Of a DNA stretch of 5,109 nucleotides, positions 1-5,109 are shown piece by piece (positions within the stretch are counted from its first letter, which is position 1; each line of letters begins with the position of its first letter). The stretch is taken from contig JAHEEB010000401.1 of NCBI GenBank assembly GCA_024640925.1, forward strand, positions 1 through 5,109. The letters run 5' to 3'. This stretch comes from Bacteroidota bacterium (GTDB lineage: Bacteria; Bacteroidota; Bacteroidia; Bacteroidales; UBA10428). The notes under the pieces were generated by a model. That model made no database searches. It was not told the DNA's origin and was given only the letters and a program-made list of their open reading frames with translations. The position numbers and the translations under genes were made by a program.

Positions 1-29
1 CGAAATTGCCAATATAAAATGATTTACTG

Positions 30-1982
30 ATGAGAAAATTATTTGTTTTCGTTCTAACATTTGTTGTGTTTGTAATTAATTTACAGAATATTAGAGCATC
101 TGTAACTAATTCCATTTCATTAAAACAATTTTCCGATTCGTGCTGGAAATACATGAATTCGGGCGATACCATGCAAAGCAGGAAGTATTGTGAGCTCTAT
201 CTGAAAAGTTCCATCGATTCAAATGATACCTATTCAATTGGTAATGCATATAGAACTTTTGCCAATTACTATCTGATATCAAACAATTATTCAAAATCAA
301 TTGAAGACTATAATAAATCGATTGAATATTCAAAAATACTCAAGGGAGAAAAAGGGGAACTCTTATATGCAGAGTGCCTTCTCAACTTCGGGTTAGTTTA
401 CCATAGAAATGGCGACTTTAAAACCGCTTTGGAAATGTATCTCCCCGCAGAAAAGATATATTATACGTATAAAGATTATTTCGGATTATCGGACACATAT
501 AACAGAATTGCAGATATATACATGTCGCTAAAGCAGAACGAAAAAGCCATTGAGTATAATAAAAAATCATACGAATACGGATTAAAAGCAAATCATAAAC
601 TAATATTACTAAAAAGCTATTTTTGTTATGCAAGTAACCTTGGCATGTTAGATTCTTTGAAAAAGGCAAACGACTATTATTTAAAAGCATTGCAAATTGC
701 TCAGGAAACAGGACATAAGACATTTGAGTCGGACACTTATTATAATATGGCTGGTCTTGCAGAGCAACAAAACAAATACAGCGAAGCACTTTCTTTATAC
801 GAAAAATCATATAAAATTGCCCTTGAAACAGGCGAGATGGTAAATATCGGGGAGATTCTCCGTAAAATCGGAAAAATGCATTTTAACCTGAATGACTTCA
901 ATACTGCGAGAAAAGAACTTACCAACGTATTAACCATAGCCAGAGAGGCAGAATATTTAGAATTAGAAAAAGATGCCCTGGTTGATTTGAGTGATCTTGA
1001 GAATAAAGCAGGAAACTATGGTAAAGCTTATGAGTATTTAAATCAGAGTATAGAAATAACGGAGAAAATTTATTCAGAAGAAGACCAGGAGCAGATAAAT
1101 TACCTGAATGGTAAATACCAGGCAGAAAAGCGTGAAGCAGACATATACCGGCTGGAGTCGGAAAAGAAACTACAGTTGGAACAGATGAAAAAGAAAAACG
1201 CCATTATCATTGGCAGTATAACCTTACTTATCATCATTGCTTTTGCCGGAATCATTTGGATGCGTTACTACAAACAGCGCCAAAAACTAATTACACAAGA
1301 AGTAGAATTGCACAAACATAAAATACGTGAACTGGAGAACGAAAAAATGTTGTTGGCAACCCAATCTGTATTGAAAGGAGAAGAAACCGAGAGGAAAAGA
1401 ATGGCCCGGGATTTACACGATGGCCTTGGAGGTTTATTATCTGGGGTTAAAACTGCATTGAATAATGTAAAAGGAAATGTTATAATTGACAAAGAGGGCG
1501 CAAATGATTTTTATCTGGCCATTGATATGCTCAATTCTTCCATCACAGAACTCAGAAGGGTTGCCCATAACATGATGCCCGAAGCGCTAATGAAACTTGG
1601 GCTCAAAGACACACTAACAGATTTTTGCAGTGAACTCAACAAGGTAAACCCTATGCATATTGATTTCCAGTTTTATGGGCAATTTGAAAGAGTTGATTCA
1701 AATCTTGAGATCAATATCTATCGGATTATACAGGAACTGGTGAACAATGCTATTAAATACGCTGAGGCAAAACAACAGGTAATACAGATGATACAAGAGC
1801 CAAAACGTTTGTGTTTTATTGTTTTAGATAACGGAAAAGGCTTTGATTTAAAAGAGCTCCAGCAAACAAAAGGCATTGGATTAAACAGCATCAAATCAAG
1901 AGTCGAGTCATTCAACGGACAACTGGAAATAAGTTCAAAACCAGGCAAGGGTGCCGAATTTACTATCGAATTTATGATTTGA
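30..1982 (+). CDS. TPR-containing membrane sensor histidine kinase (HisKA_3 / NarL-partner type)
   Basis: This 650-residue protein is the sensor of a two-component system. Residues 1-23 look like a signal peptide (MRK, then a FVFVLTFVVFVI core, possible cleavage after IRA). Residues about 35-346 are helical TPR units of 34-40 residues (near 70-104, 111-146, 152-186, 193-226, 234-267, 273-307, 313-346), predicted to be periplasmic. A charged, probably coiled-coil stretch (350-390) leads to one transmembrane helix (391-411), then a second charged linker (412-450). The HisKA_3 dimerisation domain (450-520) carries ERKRMARDLHDGLGG with phospho-acceptor H463, and a later MPEALMKLGL segment typical of the family. 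HATPase_c (about 560-650) has the N box ELVNNAIKYA (E569, N573), the G1 box DNGKGFD (600-606) and the G2 box GIGL (615-618) with GKG near 639-641. No key residue is missing. The first ATG follows an A/T-rich leader and gives a complete signal peptide, so it is preferred. The regulator follows 65 bases downstream. The ligand cannot be read from the sequence. Confidence 0.95.
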   Translation: MRKLFVFVLTFVVFVINLQNIRASVTNSISLKQFSDSCWKYMNSGDTMQSRKYCELYLKSSIDSNDTYSIGNAYRTFANYYLISNNYSKSIEDYNKSIEYSKILKGEKGELLYAECLLNFGLVYHRNGDFKTALEMYLPAEKIYYTYKDYFGLSDTYNRIADIYMSLKQNEKAIEYNKKSYEYGLKANHKLILLKSYFCYASNLGMLDSLKKANDYYLKALQIAQETGHKTFESDTYYNMAGLAEQQNKYSEALSLYEKSYKIALETGEMVNIGEILRKIGKMHFNLNDFNTARKELTNVLTIAREAEYLELEKDALVDLSDLENKAGNYGKAYEYLNQSIEITEKIYSEEDQEQINYLNGKYQAEKREADIYRLESEKKLQLEQMKKKNAIIIGSITLLIIIAFAGIIWMRYYKQRQKLITQEVELHKHKIRELENEKMLLATQSVLKGEETERKRMARDLHDGLGGLLSGVKTALNNVKGNVIIDKEGANDFYLAIDMLNSSITELRRVAHNMMPEALMKLGLKDTLTDFCSELNKVNPMHIDFQFYGQFERVDSNLEINIYRIIQELVNNAIKYAEAKQQVIQMIQEPKRLCFIVLDNGKGFDLKELQQTKGIGLNSIKSRVESFNGQLEISSKPGKGAEFTIEFMI

Positions 1983-2003
1983 CATCCGGCTTTTTGATCT
2001 TCC

Positions 2004-2047
2004 TGAAATTTATGTTAGGTTTGTGATTGCCTCAAACATAAATTTCA
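2004..2047 (+). promoter_or_regulatory. Perfect 13-bp inverted repeat / hairpin abutting the regulator start codon
   Basis: The left arm TGAAATTTATGTT (2004-2016) is the exact reverse complement of the right arm AACATAAATTTCA (2035-2047), with an 18-base loop. Inside the loop AGG (2017-2019) can pair with CCT (2030-2032), extending the stem past a 2-base bulge. The right arm ends at the base just before the ATG at 2048, so in mRNA it would occupy the whole initiation region of the regulator. The arm centres lie 31 bp apart, about three helical turns, so a dimeric DNA-binding protein could also read it as an operator. The stem is AT-rich and has no T-run after it, so a simple intrinsic terminator is unlikely. 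The repeat itself is seen directly; its role is inference. Confidence 0.6.
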
Positions 2048-2656
2048 ATGGCTGATATATTAATTGTAGACGATCATCCCATAGTTGCGGAGGGCTTACA
2101 AAAGCTTATTCTTGATAAAGGTCTCGCCTCGAAGTGCATGACAGTGTATTCTTCGAAAGAATGCCAGAAATACCTTAAACTCTTTAATCCCGATTTAATT
2201 TTGCTTGACTACCACCTGCCCGATGGCAATGGGATTGACCTGTGTAAATTTATAAAACGTGAGGATTCAAAAATAAAGGTATTGGTAATCAGTTCATTTA
2301 AGGAACAAAGCATTGTAAAACTGATGATTAGCAATGGGGCTTCGGGTTATGTGCTGAAAAATGCCTCTGAAGAAGAGATTATAGAAGCCATCACGACTGT
2401 TTTATCCGGGAAAATATACATGTGCGAAGAATCGCAGGAAATTATTGATAACCGAAATAATCAAACTATTATTACCGAGCGCGAAATAGAGGTTATAAAA
2501 CTGATAGCCGAAGGACTTACAAACATTGAAATTGCTGAAAAACTTTTCTTGAGTCCATTAACAGTAGAAAGACACCGTAAAAACATCATCATCAAACTTA
2601 ACGCCAAAAATACGGCATCGCTTATTAGTATTGCCATGCATAAAGGTTTTATCTGA
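2048..2656 (+). CDS. NarL/FixJ-family response regulator (receiver + LuxR-type HTH)
   Basis: This is a 202-residue DNA-binding response regulator, a usual length for the family. The receiver domain (about 1-120) starts ADILIVDDHP with the acidic pair D8/D9, has the phospho-acceptor D54 in LLDYHLPDGNG, a switch Ser at 82 or 83 (VLVISSF), and the conserved Lys K104 in GYVLKNA. The LuxR-type helix-turn-helix (about 139-202) shows ITEREIEVIKLIAEGLTNIEIA followed by the recognition-helix signature LSPLTVERHRKNI. All expected catalytic residues are present. The gene lies 65 bases after the kinase on the same strand, so it is almost certainly that kinase's partner and probably co-transcribed. Its start codon directly touches the right arm of the inverted repeat at 2004-2047, which may affect its translation or autoregulation. 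Its DNA targets are not evident; the downstream secreted-protein gene is a candidate by position only. Confidence 0.95.
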   Translation: MADILIVDDHPIVAEGLQKLILDKGLASKCMTVYSSKECQKYLKLFNPDLILLDYHLPDGNGIDLCKFIKREDSKIKVLVISSFKEQSIVKLMISNGASGYVLKNASEEEIIEAITTVLSGKIYMCEESQEIIDNRNNQTIITEREIEVIKLIAEGLTNIEIAEKLFLSPLTVERHRKNIIIKLNAKNTASLISIAMHKGFI

Positions 2657-2816
2657 AATGCAGGATTAGTTTTTTCGGAACATATTTTTCAAAGTGTTAT
2701 TTCGATTTATTTACAACCCTTTATTTTCTATATCTTTTCTAACTTTTTTAACCCATTCTCGTTTATAGAATATTATAAATGTTAGTTAATTTAAATTCCT
2801 TTTTAAAAATCTTATC

Positions 2817-2924
2817 ATGAAAAAAATTCATTTGTTTTCGTATTTGTTATTCATTGCAATAACTGCCAATGCATGGCCTCAAACTACTGTTCTTTCAAAA
2901 CCCCTGTCAAATGGCCTCACTTGA
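2817..2924 (+). CDS. Possible 35-residue signal-peptide ORF (small secreted peptide or gene remnant)
   Basis: The ORF begins with a convincing Sec signal peptide, MKKIHLFSYLLFIAITANA: a basic start, a hydrophobic core and an ANA cleavage site. It then runs only 16 more residues (WPQTTVLSKPLSNGLT) to a TGA at 2922. The upstream sequence is A/T-rich, as is usual for starts in this phylum. The ORF is in the same frame as the large secreted gene that starts at 3045, with two TGA codons (2922 and 2973) between them. It could be a genuine small secreted peptide, a translated leader, or the surviving 5' end of a decayed secreted-protein gene. I recognise no family. A chance ORF is possible, although a full lysine-start / hydrophobic / ANA pattern is less likely by chance than an ordinary short ORF. 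Confidence 0.35.
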   Translation: MKKIHLFSYLLFIAITANAWPQTTVLSKPLSNGLT

Positions 2925-2979
2925 AAACCACTACTAGCTTTCACAGGCCTATCGTTGATTTCATACTTCTATTGAAACC

Positions 2980-3010
2980 ATTGTCTGCCAACCGTCTTTT
3001 TATATGTTAA
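2980..3010 (+). promoter_or_regulatory. Weak candidate Bacteroidota-type promoter for the secreted-protein gene
   Basis: ATTG (2980-2983) is followed after 19 bases by TATGTTAA (3003-3010). The known Bacteroidota sigma-factor consensus is a TTTG/TTG -33 element and a TAnnTTTG -7 element at about this spacing. The -7 match is only partial (TA and TT kept, final TG lost). The position, 34 bases before the start at 3045, is reasonable. Such matches occur often in AT-rich DNA, so this is only a candidate. Confidence 0.2.
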
Positions 3011-3044
3011 TGCTATTTACTTAATTATTAAATTTATTGATACT

Positions 3045-5109
3045 ATGAAACATTTTTTACTCATCTTTCCCTTATTTGCAGGTTTTGGAATGTTTTTAAA
3101 ACATAAAACAAGCAAAACTTATATTCTGACCATAGTTTTGACTTGTATGTTTTTACTAAATGCTAATGCACAAAGCGGAACGGTTACCTTTTCTGCCAGC
3201 AACCAAACAAATGTGGGGACTATGCCATATGACGGGATTTATTCCAATGATATATCCGGCATACAGCTTAACTTTTTCAATGCTTCGTCGGCTGCAAATG
3301 CTGCAGCCAGGATAACAACAGGAAGTTTTGCTTATTTTACTACCTCCGAAATCGGATTAGGCAGTTATGGCGGAATTGCTGCGATCGATCAGACATCAGA
3401 ATATTACTGCATAGGAGAAGCCCCTAAAATTTCAGTTTTTGCAAGTAATGATGGAAGCGAATTCAGTTTCCAATCAATCTATTTTGCTGATCCCTGGGAT
3501 GCAGAAACCACCATTAAATTTGAGGGTTTTAAAAACGGCATATCAACTGGTTCTGTAATATTAAGTATCGATCAAACCAATCATTTTCAAACGTTTACTT
3601 CTTCCAATTTCCCAACTACTAAATTCGGAGACGTTGATGAAGTGCGCTTTACTAACCAGTTGAATGGAGATATGACATATGGCAATTGGGCCAATTTCAA
3701 CAATATAACTATAGGACAGGCTGTATTATCAGTGCCCACAACCCAAACAAGCTCCATAACATTTTCCGGGATAACCACATCTCAAATGACCATTGGCTGG
3801 ACAAAGGGAAATGGCGCCAGTCGTGCTGTTTTTGTAAAACAAGGAACAGGTACCATTACCAATCCTTCCGATAATACCACCTATACTGCCAGTTCCAGCT
3901 GGGGTACAAAAGGTACGCAATTAGGCTCGTCGGGGTATTATTGTGTGTATAATGGCACTGGTACAAGTTTTACTTTAACCGGATTGAGTGCAGGGACTCA
4001 ATATACCGTACAGGTATTCGAGTATAATGGCAATGCAGGCAGCGAAGCCTATTACAACTCCACTGCAGCAAATAATCCAAATAGTCAGACAACTTTATCG
4101 ATACCAACAATTTCTTCTGTCAGCGTACCTTTAACCGGGACATACATTACAGGCCAAAATCTCGATTTTACTGCTAATTTCAGCAAGGCAGTAACAGTGG
4201 TGGGTACTCCTTATATACCTGTAACCCTGAATACCGGAGGAACTGTAAATGCAACCTACCTAAGTGGTTCAGGTAGTTCCGCTTTGGTGTTCAGATATAC
4301 TATTGTATCGGGCAACTACGACTCTGATTGCATCACCCTGGGGTCATCCATTATATTACCTTCCGGAGGCACATTGACTGATGCAAATTCTGTCAGTGCT
4401 AACCTCACCCTGAACAATGCCGGAAGCACGGCCGGTATATTAATTGATGCTATTGCACCAACTGTCTCTTCAGTTAGTTCAACAGCTGCTGATGGAACTT
4501 ATTTTTCTGGCAATTCAATAGCAATCACCATTACATTCTCGGAAGCTGTGTCCGTAACTGGAACACCAACACTATCATTAAACAGTGGAGGTACAGCATT
4601 CTATTCATCGGGTAATGGCAGTGCAGTATTAACATTTACATACACTATTGCAAGTGGCGAAAGCAACATGGATTTGGATTATTCTTCAACCGGTTCATTA
4701 AGTCTATCAGGTGGAACAATCGAAGACGTCCCAGGAAACAACGCAATACTAACTCTGCCAACCATGGGAGAAACCAGTTCATTGGGTGGGCAAAAAAGTA
4801 TTATAATCGGAACAGCTCCTGTTGTTACTACCCAGGCTGTCTCAGATATAGGGACAACAACGGCCACAGGGAACGGGAATATTTTAAGTTTAGGCTTACC
4901 CAATCCAACTGCTTATGGTGTTTGCTGGAATACCACCGGAACGCCCACTATTTCTGACAAAATTATTGATCACGGGGCTTCTTCTACAACTGGTGCATTT
5001 ACTGCTGCTATAACCGGTTTAATTGCCAATACAACCTATTATCTTCGTTCGTTTGCCACTAATCAGGCTGGTACAAGCTATGGAATGGTAGTGTCGTTTA
5101 AAACCAATG
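3045..5109 (+). CDS. Large secreted multidomain surface protein (Ig-like and Fn3-like modules), 3' end outside window
   Basis: The frame is open for 688 codons with no stop, so the C-terminus lies beyond the window. The N-terminus has two hydrophobic stretches (about 4-18 and 27-40) and a likely signal cleavage after LLNANA (residue 42), giving an exported protein starting QSGTV. Residues 43-226 form a beta-rich, Gly/Ser/Asn-rich domain of unassigned family. Residues 227-350 resemble a fibronectin-III-type domain (TGLSAGTQYTVQVFEYN is the typical end of such a fold). Residues 354-470 and 471-590 are two related Ig-like modules. Residues 591-688 form another Fn3-like module (VTTQAVSDIGTTTATGNGNI, GVCWNT, GLIANTTYYLRSFATN, SYG), a type very common in Bacteroidota surface proteins. 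No catalytic motif is visible; an adhesin or scaffold role is inference. A type IX secretion sorting domain would be expected at the unseen C-terminus. The ATG at 3045 was chosen as the first in frame after the stop at 2973; the ATG at 3090 is a real alternative giving a more ordinary signal peptide. Confidence 0.88.
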   Translation, partial: MKHFLLIFPLFAGFGMFLKHKTSKTYILTIVLTCMFLLNANAQSGTVTFSASNQTNVGTMPYDGIYSNDISGIQLNFFNASSAANAAARITTGSFAYFTTSEIGLGSYGGIAAIDQTSEYYCIGEAPKISVFASNDGSEFSFQSIYFADPWDAETTIKFEGFKNGISTGSVILSIDQTNHFQTFTSSNFPTTKFGDVDEVRFTNQLNGDMTYGNWANFNNITIGQAVLSVPTTQTSSITFSGITTSQMTIGWTKGNGASRAVFVKQGTGTITNPSDNTTYTASSSWGTKGTQLGSSGYYCVYNGTGTSFTLTGLSAGTQYTVQVFEYNGNAGSEAYYNSTAANNPNSQTTLSIPTISSVSVPLTGTYITGQNLDFTANFSKAVTVVGTPYIPVTLNTGGTVNATYLSGSGSSALVFRYTIVSGNYDSDCITLGSSIILPSGGTLTDANSVSANLTLNNAGSTAGILIDAIAPTVSSVSSTAADGTYFSGNSIAITITFSEAVSVTGTPTLSLNSGGTAFYSSGNGSAVLTFTYTIASGESNMDLDYSSTGSLSLSGGTIEDVPGNNAILTLPTMGETSSLGGQKSIIIGTAPVVTTQAVSDIGTTTATGNGNILSLGLPNPTAYGVCWNTTGTPTISDKIIDHGASSTTGAFTAAITGLIANTTYYLRSFATNQAGTSYGMVVSFKTN
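4104..4814 (+). repeat. Two tandem diverged Ig-like modules within the secreted protein
   Basis: Module 1 (4104-4454, residues 354-470) and module 2 (4455-4814, residues 471-590) share an ordered set of motifs. These are PT[IV]SSVS at the start, GTY about ten residues later, then FS.AV.V.GTP, a GSG or GNGS turn, L.F.YTI.SG, and SGGT..D before the last strand. They are about 117-120 residues each and clearly diverged, so they come from an old duplication or independent recruitment rather than a recent repeat. Module 2 keeps the textbook form (SGGTIEDVPGNNAILTLP). Module 1 has drifted more in its second half. Confidence 0.8.

Larger units (their letters stand above)
2657..3044. other. AT-rich intergenic region between regulator and secreted-protein gene
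   Basis: These 388 bases hold no sizeable gene. The first 160 bases are very AT-rich, with T-runs (for example near 2670 and 2743) but no GC-rich stem followed by a T-run, so I see no convincing intrinsic terminator for the regulator gene. A 10-bp palindrome AATTTAAATT lies at 2788-2797. TATCTTTT (2731-2738) resembles the Bacteroidota -7 element TAnnTTTG, but no TTG lies at the right distance upstream. A 35-codon ORF with a signal-peptide-like start (2817-2924) is listed separately. The rest (2925-3044) is probably the leader and promoter of the large gene. No tRNA, riboswitch or CRISPR pattern was recognised. Confidence 0.7.

Noticed and set aside
1..30. Tail of an upstream gene overlapping the kinase start (TGATG at 28-32)
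   Set aside because: Two frames are open to a stop here (TGA at 20-22 and at 28-30), but only six to nine codons are visible, too few to recognise any protein.
418..810. 130-codon antisense ORF under the kinase gene
   Set aside because: It lies wholly within a well-supported kinase on the other strand and shows no domain or signal. It is a shadow of the coding sequence.
2788..2797. 10-bp palindrome AATTTAAATT as an operator
   Set aside because: It is pure A/T in a very AT-rich stretch where such palindromes are expected by chance, and no second copy was seen.
2903..2948. Short inverted repeats CCTGT/ACAGG and GGCCT/AGGCC around 2903-2948
   Set aside because: The arms are only 5 bp, widely spaced and mutually nested, with no T-run, so neither a terminator nor a mobile-element end is supported.
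2873..3010. 45-codon ORF overlapping the 35-residue ORF in another frame (MASNYCSFKT... to RLFIC, TAA at 3008)
   Set aside because: It has no signal peptide and no recognisable family, starts inside the other ORF, and has an unremarkable composition. It could also mark a frameshifted relic, but I cannot support that from this sequence alone.
2817..3044. Recoding or readthrough of TGA joining the small ORF to the large secreted protein
   Set aside because: TGA ends both the kinase and the regulator exactly where their domains end, so it is a normal stop here. Two TGAs would have to be read through, and no recoding element is visible.

Overview
The window looks like a piece of a Bacteroidota chromosome. 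The supporting signs are AT-rich DNA, a sensor kinase with a periplasmic TPR array, a NarL-type partner, A/T-rich leaders without clear Shine-Dalgarno sites, and a large secreted protein built from Ig-like and fibronectin-III-like modules of a kind common in that phylum. I cannot name the genus. All supported genes are on the + strand.

Layout. Positions 30-1982 encode a membrane sensor histidine kinase (signal peptide, about seven TPRs, one transmembrane helix, HisKA_3 and HATPase_c). A 65-base gap follows, containing a perfect 13-bp inverted repeat (2004-2016 / 2035-2047) whose right arm ends one base before the next start codon. Positions 2048-2656 encode the matching response regulator (receiver plus LuxR-type HTH). 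Positions 2657-3044 are a 388-base AT-rich region without a sizeable gene. It holds one possible 35-residue ORF with a signal-peptide-like start (2817-2924) and perhaps a weak promoter. From 3045 to the window end an open frame of 688 codons, with no stop in the window, encodes the N-terminal part of a large secreted multidomain surface protein.

How the genes may work together. Kinase and regulator almost certainly form a two-component pair: the TPR domain senses something outside the inner membrane, H463 is phosphorylated, and the phosphate passes to D54 of the regulator, which then binds DNA. The secreted protein lies downstream on the same strand and could be a target of the regulator, but only proximity supports this.

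Nothing here is convincingly a new biological system. The items most worth a second look are the hairpin abutting the regulator start codon, the small signal-peptide ORF lying in the same frame as the large gene with only two stops between them, and the double start / double hydrophobic N-terminus of the large secreted protein.
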